A stretch of DNA of 64,000 bases from the NCBI RefSeq assembly GCF_028368855.1, contig NZ_JAQNCY010000011.1, positions 1 through 64,000 on the forward strand, read 5' to 3'. The notes under the pieces are model-generated. The model ran no database searches. It saw nothing but the letters and a program-made list of their open reading frames with translations, and was not told the DNA's origin. The first letter of the stretch is position 1. Every line of letters begins with the position of its first letter. Positions 45,678-56,487 of the stretch are shown here, in pieces. The position numbers were made by a program, and so were the translations under genes. Source of the DNA: Leisingera sp. SS27. Lineage in GTDB: Bacteria > Pseudomonadota > Alphaproteobacteria > Rhodobacterales > Rhodobacteraceae.

Positions 45678-48614
45678 ATGCGGGGCATGTTTGCTGAATT
45701 CGCCTGTCTTTCGAACTTCACCTTCCTCACCGGGGCTTCCCACCCGGAGGAGTACGCGGCGCGCGCGCTGACGCTGGGCTTGGGGGGCGTTGCCATTGCG
45801 GATGAGAACTCGGTGGCGGGCATCGTGCGCGCCCATGCGGCGTGCCGCGACATCGCGCGACGGGTGCGGGAACGGCAGGCCTGGGACCGGCAGAACACCC
45901 CCATCGGCCCGCCGCGGCCCGCGGGCATTCCGCAGCCCGCCTCCTTCCCGGTTTACGAAACCGTGCGGCTGATCCCGGCAGCAAAGCTGATCTTCACCGA
46001 CGCGCCGGAGGTGATCGCGCTGCCGGTGACCCGCGTGGGCTGGGGCAGCCTGACCCGGCTGCTCTCAACCGGACGGCTCAGGGCACAAAAGGGCAGCTGT
46101 ACCCTGCACCTTGCCGACCTCCTGGAATTTGCGGACGGCCTCCACCTGCTGCTGCTGCCGCAAGCGCAGCATCTGACCGGCGGCGCGGATGGATGGGACC
46201 CGCATATGGACGGGCTGACGCGCCGCTTTGGCGCCCGCATGCACCTGATGATGGCGCCGGCCTATGACGGCGGCGACCGGGCGCGGTTTGCGCAGCTGGC
46301 AGAGCTGGCCGCCCGTCTGAACCTGCCGCTCCTGGCCAGCGCCGCGCCCAAAATGCATCACGGCAGCCGCCGCCGCCTCGGCGATGTGCTGAGTGCGATC
46401 CGCTTGCGCTGCAAGGTGGAGGATCTGGGCCGCGCCGCCATGGCCAACGCGGAGCAGCGCCTGCGCTCCGAGGCCGAGATGCGCCGCCTGTTCCGGGGTT
46501 ATGAACACGCGGTGGATAATGCCGCCCATCTGGCAGCGCAGCTGACCTTCTCGCTGGATGAGCTGCGCTATGACTACCCGGACGAGGGCCGCGAGAGCGA
46601 AACCCCGCCCCAGCGCCTGCGGCGGCTTGCCGAAGAGGGTCTCAGGTGGCGCTACCCGGGCGGCGCGCCGGACAAGGTGCGCGGCCTGCTGGAGCATGAG
46701 CTGGCCCTGATCGCCAAGCTGAAATACGACCCCTATTTCCTCACCGTGCGCGACATCGTCGCCTTTGCCCGCTCCCGCGGGATCCTCTGCCAGGGGCGCG
46801 GCTCGGCGGCGAACTCAGTGGTCTGCTACTGTCTGGGCGTCACCTCCGTCAGCCCGGAACTGGGCACCATGGTGTTCGAGCGTTTCGTCTCCGAGGCCCG
46901 CGACGAGCCGCCCGACATCGACGTGGATTTCGAGCACGAGCGGCGCGAGGAGGTGATCCAGTGGATCTATGAGCGCTACGGCCGCCACCGCGCAGGGCTC
47001 TGCGCCACGGTGATCCACTACCGCGGCAAACGCGCCATCCGCGAGGTGGGCCGCGCCATGGGCCTGACCGAGGACACCATCTCTGCCATGTCCTCCCAGC
47101 TCTGGGGTTTTTTCAGCAGCAAAGGGGTAGAGGCCGAGCGGATGCGCGAGATCGGCCTCGATCCCAGCAGCCGCCGCCTGCAGCTGACCCTGCAGCTGGT
47201 GGGGCAGATCATCGGCTTCCCGCGCCACCTCAGCCAGCATGTGGGCGGCTTCATCATCACTCAAGGAAGGCTGGATGAGCTGGTGCCCATTGAAAACGCC
47301 ACCATGGAGGGCCGCACGGTCATCTGCTGGGACAAGGACGACATCGACACGCTGGGCATTCTCAAGGTCGATGTGCTGTCGCTGGGCATGCTTACCTGCA
47401 TCCGCAAGGCGTTCGACCTGATGCGCCAGCACCATCAGCTGGACTACAGCCTGGCCACCCTGCCGCCGGAGGATCCGGCGGTCTACAACATGCTGTGCCG
47501 CGCCGACAGCATCGGGGTGTTTCAGGTCGAGAGCCGGGCACAGATGAACTTCCTGCCCCGGATGCGGCCGCGCAATTTCTATGACCTGGTGATTGAGGTC
47601 GCCATTGTCCGCCCCGGCCCGATCCAGGGCGACATGGTGCACCCCTATATCCGCCGCCGCAATGGCGAGGAGCCGGTGCATTTCCCCTCCGACGCGCTGG
47701 GCGAGGTGCTGGGCAAGACCCTCGGCGTGCCGCTGTTTCAGGAGCAGGCGATGCAGATCGCCATCGTTGGCGCCGGCTTCACGCCGGAACAGGCCGACCG
47801 GCTGCGGCGCTCGCTGGCGACCTTCAAGAAACACGGCAACGTCAGCGAATTCCGCTCTCTGTTCCTGCGCGGCATGGCCAGGAACGGCTATGATCAGGAG
47901 TTCTCCGAACGCTGTTTTTCCCAGATCGAGGGGTTCGGATCCTACGGCTTTCCCGAAAGCCATGCCGCCTCATTCGCGCTGCTGGTCTATGCCTCGGCCT
48001 GGATCAAATGCCACCATCCGGGGATCTTTGCCTGTGCGCTCTTGAACGCGCAGCCGATGGGCTTCTATGCGCCCGCCCAGATCGTCCGCGACGCCCGCGC
48101 GCACGGCGTCGATGTGCGGCCGGTCTGCATCAACAACTCCTACTGGGACAACGTGATGGAGCCCGACGGCCACGGCGGCCTGGCGCTGCGGCTGGGGTTC
48201 CGGCAGGTGAAGGGCCTGCGCGATGAGGACGCCGCCTGGCTCACGGCCGCGCGCGGCAACGGTTACCACGAGGTCGAGGATGTCTGGCGCAAGGCCGGCA
48301 TTGCGCCGCCGGTGATCGAGCGGCTGGCAGAAGCCGATGCCTTTGCCGCGCTCGGCCTCAACCGGCGCGAGGCCTTGTGGGCCGCCAAGGCGGTCACCGC
48401 CCGCAAACCGCTGCCGCTGTTTGCCCGCGAGCTGGAGGGCGAGGGGATCTATGAACCGGCCGCCGACCTGCCGCAGATGGGCCTGGGCGAGGAGGTGGTG
48501 GAGGATTACGTCGCCATGCGCCTGTCCCTGCGGGCCCATCCGGTGGCGCTGATCCGGCATCTGCTGACGCCGCAGGACACGGTCGGCAGTCCAGGGGGCG
48601 GGCCGGGCGATTGA
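45678..48614 (+). CDS. dnaE2: Error-prone DNA polymerase III alpha subunit DnaE2, C-terminally shortened
   Basis: 978 residues; ATG 45687 (MFAEFACLSNFTFL) is an alternative start. The PHP domain (about 1-250) lacks some metal ligands. The polymerase core has PPDIDVDFEHERREE with catalytic Asp residues, GRGSAANSVVCYCLGV, FPRHLSQHVGGFIIT and FQVESRAQMNFLPRM. The helix-hairpin region and thumb follow, but the protein stops after AHPVALIRHLLTPQ. The OB-fold domain of about 100 residues found in other DnaE2 is missing, and the last ten residues are encoded by a dispersed repeat. No imuA or imuB is adjacent. Activity in lesion bypass is uncertain. Confidence 0.85.
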   Translation: MRGMFAEFACLSNFTFLTGASHPEEYAARALTLGLGGVAIADENSVAGIVRAHAACRDIARRVRERQAWDRQNTPIGPPRPAGIPQPASFPVYETVRLIPAAKLIFTDAPEVIALPVTRVGWGSLTRLLSTGRLRAQKGSCTLHLADLLEFADGLHLLLLPQAQHLTGGADGWDPHMDGLTRRFGARMHLMMAPAYDGGDRARFAQLAELAARLNLPLLASAAPKMHHGSRRRLGDVLSAIRLRCKVEDLGRAAMANAEQRLRSEAEMRRLFRGYEHAVDNAAHLAAQLTFSLDELRYDYPDEGRESETPPQRLRRLAEEGLRWRYPGGAPDKVRGLLEHELALIAKLKYDPYFLTVRDIVAFARSRGILCQGRGSAANSVVCYCLGVTSVSPELGTMVFERFVSEARDEPPDIDVDFEHERREEVIQWIYERYGRHRAGLCATVIHYRGKRAIREVGRAMGLTEDTISAMSSQLWGFFSSKGVEAERMREIGLDPSSRRLQLTLQLVGQIIGFPRHLSQHVGGFIITQGRLDELVPIENATMEGRTVICWDKDDIDTLGILKVDVLSLGMLTCIRKAFDLMRQHHQLDYSLATLPPEDPAVYNMLCRADSIGVFQVESRAQMNFLPRMRPRNFYDLVIEVAIVRPGPIQGDMVHPYIRRRNGEEPVHFPSDALGEVLGKTLGVPLFQEQAMQIAIVGAGFTPEQADRLRRSLATFKKHGNVSEFRSLFLRGMARNGYDQEFSERCFSQIEGFGSYGFPESHAASFALLVYASAWIKCHHPGIFACALLNAQPMGFYAPAQIVRDARAHGVDVRPVCINNSYWDNVMEPDGHGGLALRLGFRQVKGLRDEDAAWLTAARGNGYHEVEDVWRKAGIAPPVIERLAEADAFAALGLNRREALWAAKAVTARKPLPLFARELEGEGIYEPAADLPQMGLGEEVVEDYVAMRLSLRAHPVALIRHLLTPQDTVGSPGGGPGD

Positions 48615-48638
48615 GTATTTGGGGAAAGAGGAAGCGGG
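48585..48638 (+). repeat. Dispersed repeat copy 1, spanning the dnaE2 stop
   Basis: Starts GGCAGTCCA, then a G/C-rich part, then TGAGTATTTGGGGAAAGAG and GAAGCGGG. The TGA inside it is the dnaE2 stop. A 55-bp relative lies at 49431-49485 and a half copy at 49383-49409. Confidence 0.75.
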
Positions 48639-48714
48639 GAACGATATTGGTTATCTTGGTACCTTGATAACATCTCAAGTTGCTCCTATATCAGCCTTCT
48701 GAAAGGAGGGTGCG

Positions 48715-48963
48715 ATGAAATCAGTAACCCGTGTGCAAACCGGCCTGCGCCTGGAGGCACGGCTGGTGAAAACCATGAAGGCGCTGGCGGAATACCTGGA
48801 TATCTCGGTGGCGGAACTGGTCGAGGGCATGGCGCTGCACGCCTTTGAAGGCAAGGCGCCGTTCTCTGAAGAAACCCTAGCGAAAATCGAAGCGCTCCGC
48901 GCGGTCTACGGGCTGGACCTGACCGCCGCTGACAGCCACAGCCTGGCCGAGGACCCGGAATGA
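48715..48963 (+). CDS. Small conserved hypothetical protein, RHH-like
   Basis: 82 residues with GGAGGG before the ATG. RVQTGLRLEARLVKTMKALAEYLDISVAELVEGM resembles a ribbon-helix-helix or helical DNA-binding pattern, followed by an acidic tail. It overlaps the next gene by 4 bp (ATGA), so the two form an operon. I do not recognise a named family. Confidence 0.65.
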   Translation: MKSVTRVQTGLRLEARLVKTMKALAEYLDISVAELVEGMALHAFEGKAPFSEETLAKIEALRAVYGLDLTAADSHSLAEDPE

Positions 48964-49385
48964 ACGAACGGACCGATTATGCGGTGATGGCAGCCGAACT
49001 GTCTGAGGGCAGCCTGCAACCGCAGGGATTTACTCATCGCGCGCATTTGGGAGTGGCCTATGAAATCCTCTCCCGCCACGAGGTGTTCGAGGGCATGGCG
49101 GTCTATGCCCGCAGCCTGCGCCGGCTGACCGAAACGGCCGGGGTGCCGGAGAAATTCAACGCCACCGTGACGCTCGCCTTTCTGAGTCTGACAGCCGAAC
49201 GAATGGCAGCCACCAATTACCCGGATACGGAAACCTTTCTGGACAGTAACGCCGACCTGCTGCAGCCGGGCGTTCTGGGCAGGTATTTCCCGGCGGAAAC
49301 TTTGGCCAGTGATCTGGCACGGCGGGTGCCGGTGCTTGTGCCGCAGAACACGGCAGGACCGGATGCCGGGCTGGCCGGGAAATGA
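48960..49385 (+). CDS. Conserved hypothetical protein
   Basis: 141 residues. QGFTHRAHLGVAYEILSRHEVFEG and FNATVTLAFLSLTAERM form a His-containing helical pattern that I have seen only in uncharacterised proteins. It is soluble, with no signal peptide. Its stop lies at the start of a dispersed repeat copy, as with dnaE2. Confidence 0.65.
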   Translation: MNERTDYAVMAAELSEGSLQPQGFTHRAHLGVAYEILSRHEVFEGMAVYARSLRRLTETAGVPEKFNATVTLAFLSLTAERMAATNYPDTETFLDSNADLLQPGVLGRYFPAETLASDLARRVPVLVPQNTAGPDAGLAGK

Positions 49386-49409
49386 GTGTTCGGGCAAAGA
49401 TGAAGCGGG
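49383..49409 (+). repeat. Dispersed repeat, half copy at the stop of the preceding gene
   Basis: 27 bp, TGAGTGTTCGGGCAAAGATG then AAGCGGG, starting with the stop codon of the 48960 gene. It matches the second half of the copies at 48585 and 49431. Confidence 0.7.
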
Positions 49410-49430
49410 CAGGGGGTGCAGAGCCGGGGC

Positions 49431-49485
49431 GGCAGTCCAAGGCGGGCCGCGGGGGAATGAGTGTTTCGGGAAAGATGAAGCGGCG
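49431..49485 (+). repeat. Dispersed repeat copy 2, intergenic
   Basis: GGCAGTCCA...CGGGCCG, then TGAGTGTTTCGGGAAAGATG and AAGCGGC. It is a full-length relative of the copy at 48585-48638, lying in the space before gpmI. Confidence 0.75.
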
Positions 49486-49607
49486 TTGCCGGGGTGCCGC
49501 GCCCTGATAACGCCAACTGTGGCAGGAAAGCCGGTTCACCCCGGCGCGGCAAGGCGTTAGAAGGCTTGCGAACATTGCCCAACCTTGCCCTGCCCCGGAG
49601 CTGATCC

Positions 49608-51121
<1,514 letters not shown>

Positions 51122-51125
<4 letters not shown>

Positions 51126-52255
51126 TCCGGGGCGCGGGCCTGATGCTGCTGGCCTTGCTGGCTGCGCCGCTGCAGGCGGCAGCGGATCCGGCAGAGGCCG
51201 CGCGCAGCGCTGCGGAGCAGCTGGAAACGGCCTCTGTCAAGCTGCAGGATGCGGACAGCTCCCGCGACCGGGTGAAGGCGCTGACCTCTGCGGTACAGGC
51301 CTATGAGGCGGGGCTGGGCGCGATGCGCGACGGCTTGCGCCGGGTGGCGCGGCGCGAGGGGCAGCTGAGCGCGCAATTGGCGGCGCGGCAAGAGGAGGTC
51401 TCGGGCCTTTTGGGCATCATCCAGACCATCGAAACCTCGCCGCCGCCGGTGCTGATGGTGCATCCCTCCGGGCCTTTGGGCGCGGCGCGCTCGGCGATGA
51501 TGCTGGCAGAGGTGACGCCGGCGCTGCAGGCGCGGGCTGAGATGCTGAAGGCGGATCTGGACGAAGTGCAGAGCTTGCGCCTGCTGCAGCAGAACGCCGC
51601 CAAGACGCTGGAGGAGGGTCTGGCGGGCGTGCAAAGCGCCCGGGTGCAGCTGTCCACTGCCATCGCCGACCGCACCACATTGCCGAAACGCTTTACCGAG
51701 GACCCGGTGCGCACCGCTATCCTGATCTCCTCGACCGAGACGCTGTCGGGCTTTGCCGATGGGCTGGCCGAGATTGCCGATGGCGGGATTGCTGCCAGCG
51801 AGGCCGACATCAGCGCCTTGCGCGGCACGCTGCCCTTGCCGGTAGAGGGGCTGCTGCTGCGCGGTTACGGCGAGCGGGATGCCGCGGGCATCGCCCGGCC
51901 CGGCTGGCTGGTTGCCGCCCGTCCGCGGGCGCTGGTGACATCGCCCACGGCGGCCACCATCCGTTACCGCGGGCCGCTTTTGGATCTGGGCAACGTGGTT
52001 ATTCTGGAGCCGCAGCCCGACACGCTGTTTGTGCTGTCGGGCCTGGCGGAGGTGTTCGGCGACGCGGGACAGGTGATCCCCGAGGGCACACCGGTCGGAT
52101 TGATGAGCGGAGAAAACCCGAAACCGGACGCAATTCTGTCAACAAGCGGTGAAGGGGGTGGAACTGACCGGACAGAAACGCTCTATATAGAGGTGAGAAT
52201 GGACAACAGCCCGGTGGACCCCGAAACGTGGTTCCGCACTGGAAAAGGTGGATGA
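51122..52255 (+). CDS. EnvC-like murein hydrolase activator (degenerate M23 domain)
   Basis: 377 residues: a signal peptide (LMLLALLAAPLQAAA), a long coiled coil (about 25-220) and a C-terminal LytM/M23-like domain (RYRGPLLDLGNVVILEP, LSGLAEVFGDAGQVIPEGTPVGLMSG). The His and Asp zinc ligands of active M23 peptidases are absent, as in EnvC, which activates amidases during septum splitting. It sits between gpmI and ctpA, the standard alphaproteobacterial order. Confidence 0.85.
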
Positions 52256-52262
52256 AGGCTTG

Positions 52263-53597
52263 ATGAAGAAATTTGCGATGGCCGCCGTTGGCGGCACGCT
52301 GGCAGGGATCGTGGCGACAACCTATGTGGCGGGTCCCTTGCTGGCGCAAGAAGGCCTGCGGGAGGCAAACGTCTATGAGCAGCTGGACCTGTTCGGCGAT
52401 ATCTTCGAGCGCATCCGTGCGCAATATGTCGAGGAAGTTGACGAAAAAGAGCTGATTGAGGCGGCGATCAGCGGCATGCTGGCCTCGCTGGACCCGCATT
52501 CCAGCTATCTGTCGCCGGATGACGCGGCCAGCATGCGGGTGCAGACCCGCGGCGAATTCGGCGGCCTGGGGATCGAAGTCACCCAGGAAGAGGGCTTTGT
52601 CAAAGTTGTCTCCCCGATCGACGGCACCCCGGCGGATGAGGCCGGGATGGAAGCCGGCGATTTCATCACCCATGTGGACGGCGAAAGCGTTCTGGGCCTG
52701 TCGCTGGACGACGCGGTGGAGCTGATGCGCGGGCCGGTCGGATCGGAAATCGTGATCACCGTGGTGCGCGAGGGCGAGGCGGAACCGTTTGATGTCTCGA
52801 TCATCCGCGACACCATCAAGCTGACCGCGGTGCGTGCCCGCACCGAGGGCGACACCGTGGTGATGCGGATCACCACCTTCAACGACCAGACCACGCCGAA
52901 CCTTGAGGAAAACCTCAAGAAGCAGATCGAGGAAGCCGGCGGCATGGATAATGTCAACGGCATCGTGCTGGACCTGCGCAACAACCCGGGCGGGCTGTTG
53001 ACCCAGGCGATCAAGGTGGCCGACAGCTTCCTGGAATCCGGTGAAATCGTCTCCACCCGCGGCCGCGACCCGGAAGACGGCGAGCGGTTCAACGCCACCC
53101 CCGGCGACCTGGCAGAAGGCAAGCCGATCGTGGTGCTGATCAACGGCGGTTCGGCCTCGGCGTCGGAAATCGTTGCAGGCGCGCTGCAGGATCACCGCCG
53201 CGCCATCGTGGTGGGCACCAAGTCGTTCGGCAAGGGCTCGGTCCAGACCGTGATGCCGCTGAAGGGCGAGGGCGCGATGCGCCTGACCACAGCGCGTTAT
53301 TACACGCCGTCGGGCCGCTCGATCCAGGCGCTGGGCGTCTCGCCCGACATCGTGGTGGCGCAGCCGCGCCGGACCGCGGCGGCTGAGGAAGAGAACGACT
53401 CGTCCACCCGCCGGTCGCGTTCGGAAGCCGACCTGCGCGGCAGCCTGAACAACGACAGCCTGTCCGAGGATGAAATCCGCCAGATCGAGGAAGAGCGTGA
53501 GAAGGCCGAGAAAGCCGCGGAACTGCGCGAGCAGGATTACCAGCTGGCCTATGCCATCGACATCCTGAAGGGGATGGTGGCGCTGGGTCCGAAGTAA
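52263..53597 (+). CDS. ctpA: Carboxy-terminal processing protease
   Basis: 444 residues from ATG 52263; an ATG at 52248 is possible. It has a signal peptide or anchor, a PDZ domain (GGLGIEVTQEEGFVKVVSPIDGTPADEAG near 95-125) and an S41 peptidase with DLRNNPGGLL, nucleophile Ser in NGGSASASEIVAG and general base Lys in TKSFGKGSVQ. It degrades periplasmic proteins from the C-terminus. The C-terminal 70 residues are charged and helical. A terminator follows. Confidence 0.9.
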   Translation: MKKFAMAAVGGTLAGIVATTYVAGPLLAQEGLREANVYEQLDLFGDIFERIRAQYVEEVDEKELIEAAISGMLASLDPHSSYLSPDDAASMRVQTRGEFGGLGIEVTQEEGFVKVVSPIDGTPADEAGMEAGDFITHVDGESVLGLSLDDAVELMRGPVGSEIVITVVREGEAEPFDVSIIRDTIKLTAVRARTEGDTVVMRITTFNDQTTPNLEENLKKQIEEAGGMDNVNGIVLDLRNNPGGLLTQAIKVADSFLESGEIVSTRGRDPEDGERFNATPGDLAEGKPIVVLINGGSASASEIVAGALQDHRRAIVVGTKSFGKGSVQTVMPLKGEGAMRLTTARYYTPSGRSIQALGVSPDIVVAQPRRTAAAEEENDSSTRRSRSEADLRGSLNNDSLSEDEIRQIEEEREKAEKAAELREQDYQLAYAIDILKGMVALGPK

Positions 53598-53622
53598 GGC
53601 CCGCGCAAACACGCATCAGGAA

Positions 53623-53657
53623 GGGGCCGTCCGGTTGGGCGGCCTTTTTTTATTTTT
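53623..53657 (+). terminator. Rho-independent terminator after ctpA
   Basis: A GGGGCCGTCC stem with complementary GGGCGGCC is followed by TTTTTTTATTTTT. It ends the gpmI-envC-ctpA operon 26 bp after the ctpA stop. Confidence 0.85.
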
Positions 53658-54259
53658 GCTGTGCCGCCGGGTTGGGCGAGGTTTGACTGCTGTTCCGTTT
53701 ATGCGCTGAAGCCCAATTAAGGGGGCGGCGCCGCCAGGTGGAGGTGGACAGACCCCGCAGGGGGCCTGCTCGGACAGGATATCCTGGACGACCCCCTTTT
53801 TATCAGGGCCGGTCTCCGGGGTGTCGCGCAGGCAGCCCAAAGATGCCTGCGCCTCGTATCATGGCCCCGCGCGCGGGAACCATGGCGGGGGATCGCGATC
53901 TTTTAGCAGTTTGTCATAGGGAAATGAGGATCGCGTGAAGGGGGCGTACGGTGGATGCGCAACACCCTGGCAGAAGTGAACTTTCCCGCCCGGAACAAGG
54001 CGCGCAGCGCCGCCGGGCGAGTGCCTGCCGGCAGCGCATTGCCTTGCAAAGCGCGAGAGGCCGCCCGCACGGGCTGGCGCTTTGGCGGACGTAGTGTTCC
54101 ATTGAGAATTCGTACGGACGCGGCTGGTATAAACTGCCCAGCACCAGTGTTGCAGCGCCACCCCGCGGGCAGGCGCTCGCCCGGCTGGGTCGCAATGTTT
54201 TGACAATAAACGCCCGATATCCGGCGTACTGGCGGGGCGGGCTGGGCTATGGTCACCGC
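53658..54259. other. Intergenic region before ada
   Basis: About 600 bp with no recognisable gene. Short GC-rich frames occur on both strands. It probably holds the ada promoter; I cannot pick out a methyl-Ada box with confidence. Confidence 0.5.
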
Positions 54260-55324
54260 ATGATGTTTGACCTGCCTGATTCCCGCGCGCTCTACCAGGC
54301 GCTGCTTGACCGCGACGCCGCCTATGAGGGCCGCGCCTATGTCGGCGTGACCTCCACCGGCATCTTCTGCCGGCTGACCTGCCCGGCGCGCAAACCCAAG
54401 TTTGAAAACTGCCGGTTTTTTGCCACGCCAGGTCAGTGCATCGAGGCGGGCTTCCGTGCCTGCAAGCGCTGCAAGCCGCTGGCAGCGGCGGCGGGTGATG
54501 ATCCGGTGGTGCAGGACCTGCTGGCGCGGCTGGAGGAACGGCCCGCCTACCGCTGGGGCGAGGATGATCTGCTGCGGCTGGGGCTGGATGCGTCCACCGT
54601 GCGGCGCGCCTTCAAGCGGCATTTCGGCATGACCTTTCTGGAGATGGCGCGCCAGCGCCGCCTGCGCGAGGGGTTCACGGCGCTGAAGGCCGGGGAGCCG
54701 GTGATTGCGGCGCAAATCGATGCCGGTTTCGAAAGCGCCAGTGCCTTCCGTGCGGCCTTTGCCAAGCTGGTTGGGATTGCGCCGGGTGCGTTCCGCAAGG
54801 ATGCGCTTCTGCTGGCGGATTGGATCGACACGCCGCTGGGGGCGATGATTGCGATCAGCTGCGCCCATCAGCTGCATCTCCTGGAATTTGCCGACCGCAA
54901 GGCGCTGCCGCGGGAGGTGGCCAGGCTGCAAAAGGCGCAGCCCGGCGGTCTGGGGTTTGGTCGCCCCGCGCCGACGGAACAGGTTGCCGAAGAGCTGCGC
55001 CACTTCTTTGCCGGTGAAGGCGCGGACTTCCGGACCCCGCTTGCGCTGCATGGCACTCCGTTTGAACGCGAGGTCTGGCAGCGGCTGCTGGCCATCCCGG
55101 CCGGCGAGACCCGCAGCTATTCGCAGCTTGCCGCGGAGATCGGGCGCCCCTCGGCCACGCGGGCGGTGGCGCGCGCCAATGGCAGCAACCAGCTGGCTTT
55201 GGTGGTGCCCTGCCACCGGGTGCTGTCAGCCGATGGTTCGCTGACCGGCTATGGCGGCGGCCTGTGGCGCAAGCAGCGGCTTATCGAGATTGAAACAGGC
55301 TACAGACAGAGGATTTCAGCATGA
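54260..55324 (+). CDS. ada: Ada: bifunctional DNA alkylation repair protein and transcriptional activator
   Basis: 354 residues from ATG 54260 (or 54263). The N-Ada zinc site is Cys37, Cys41, Cys68 and Cys71 (FCRLTC, CKRC); Cys37 accepts methyl from phosphotriesters. An AraC-type HTH follows (LDASTVRRAFKRHFGMTFLEMARQRRL), then the O6-alkylguanine transferase domain with active Cys in VVPCHRVL. All three functional parts are present. The stop overlaps the next gene (ATGA). Confidence 0.9.
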   Translation: MMFDLPDSRALYQALLDRDAAYEGRAYVGVTSTGIFCRLTCPARKPKFENCRFFATPGQCIEAGFRACKRCKPLAAAAGDDPVVQDLLARLEERPAYRWGEDDLLRLGLDASTVRRAFKRHFGMTFLEMARQRRLREGFTALKAGEPVIAAQIDAGFESASAFRAAFAKLVGIAPGAFRKDALLLADWIDTPLGAMIAISCAHQLHLLEFADRKALPREVARLQKAQPGGLGFGRPAPTEQVAEELRHFFAGEGADFRTPLALHGTPFEREVWQRLLAIPAGETRSYSQLAAEIGRPSATRAVARANGSNQLALVVPCHRVLSADGSLTGYGGGLWRKQRLIEIETGYRQRISA

Positions 55325-56064
55325 CATATTCAGAGCGCGCCCAGGCGTTTGCGGCGCTGCATCAGCCGGGCAACCCGGTGGTTTTGTACAACATCTGGGA
55401 TGCGGGCAGCGCCAGGGCGATTGCCGGGGCGGGCGCCAAGGCCCTGGCGACCGGCAGCTTCCCGGTGGCGGCAGCGCAGGGGTTTGCGGACGGCGAACAG
55501 GTGCCGCTGGAGTTTGTGCTGGGCAACGCAGAGCGCATCGTGGCCGCCACGGAGCTGCCCGTCACCATTGATTTCGAGGGCGGATACGCCCGCGGGCCGG
55601 AGCAGCTGACCGCCAATGTGAAACGGCTGGCAGAGACCGGTGCAGTGGGCCTCAACTTTGAGGATCAGGTGGTCGGCGGCGACGGCTTTTACAGCATCGA
55701 AGAACAGGCCCGCCGGGTGGCCGCGGTGCGGGCGGCCGATGCGGATATCTTTGTGAATGCGCGTACCGATCTGTTTCTGAAGGAAAAGGACGCCGCCAAA
55801 CACGCCGGTCTGGTGCCGGAGGCGCTGGAGCGCGCGGCGGCCTATGCGGAAGCCGGCGGCAGCGGGGTCTTTGTGCCGGGCCTGTCGGACCCTGATCTGA
55901 TTGCGCGGGTCTGCGAGGGCTGTCCGGTGCCGGTCAACACGATGATGCGCGGCATCACGCTGGAGACCGCAAGGCAGGCGGGTGTGGCGCGCTGCAGCTA
56001 TGGCCCGATCCCGCATGCGAAACTGATGCAGGTGCTGGCCGCGCATTTCCAGGCGCTGGAATAA
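55321..56064 (+). CDS. Isocitrate lyase/PEP mutase-superfamily protein
   Basis: 247 residues. YNIWDAGSARAIAGAGAKALATGS, VTIDFEGGYA (metal-binding Asp) and GLNFEDQVVGGDGFYSIEEQ fit the ICL/PEPM barrel; the isocitrate-lyase KKCGH motif is absent. Likely reactions are C-C lyase or phosphono mutase types; the substrate is unknown. It is translationally coupled to ada, an unusual partner. Confidence 0.8.
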   Translation: MTYSERAQAFAALHQPGNPVVLYNIWDAGSARAIAGAGAKALATGSFPVAAAQGFADGEQVPLEFVLGNAERIVAATELPVTIDFEGGYARGPEQLTANVKRLAETGAVGLNFEDQVVGGDGFYSIEEQARRVAAVRAADADIFVNARTDLFLKEKDAAKHAGLVPEALERAAAYAEAGGSGVFVPGLSDPDLIARVCEGCPVPVNTMMRGITLETARQAGVARCSYGPIPHAKLMQVLAAHFQALE

Positions 56065-56082
56065 GCGTTCAGGGGCAGGCCC

Positions 56083-56460
56083 CTACATCGTTTCCAGGCA
56101 GTGGCGGCGGAAGGCGCGCTTCAGCATGTCAAGCTCGGCGCGCAGCAGCTCCACTTCGGCGCGCAGGTCGTCCGCTACTGCCTCGCCTGCGATCAGGGTG
56201 AAATCGCCCAGCCGGGTGCTGCCGGCGGCATCGAAGATCACGAAGGTTTGCACCCCGTCGGCCACGGCCTCTGGCGGCACAGGCACGGCCACCAGCCAGT
56301 CTCCGTCTTTCTGGCCCTCGGTCAGAACCACGTCCCTGACCGGCTGATCCTGGAACATCACGGTGATTTCGGGCCGCGCACCGGTGGCGGGGGCATTGCT
56401 GATCTTGCCCTCCCAAATGCCGTTGCGGAAGCGGATCTTGGTCAGTGTCAGATGGCTCAT
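56083..56460 (-). CDS. Conserved hypothetical protein
   Basis: 125 residues. A small beta-rich N-terminus (LTKIRFRNGIWEGKISNAP, GDWLVAVPVPPEAVADGVQTFVI) is followed by a coiled-coil tail (DDLRAEVELLRAELDMLKRAFRRH). It has no signal peptide or named domain. Its spacing of 27 bp suggests cotranscription with the upstream 56488 gene. The pattern is roseobacter-typical but uncharacterised. Confidence 0.7.
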   Translation of the reverse strand: MSHLTLTKIRFRNGIWEGKISNAPATGARPEITVMFQDQPVRDVVLTEGQKDGDWLVAVPVPPEAVADGVQTFVIFDAAGSTRLGDFTLIAGEAVADDLRAEVELLRAELDMLKRAFRRHCLETM

Positions 56461-56487
56461 GTCGGGTCACTCACGGGGTAGGGCTCC

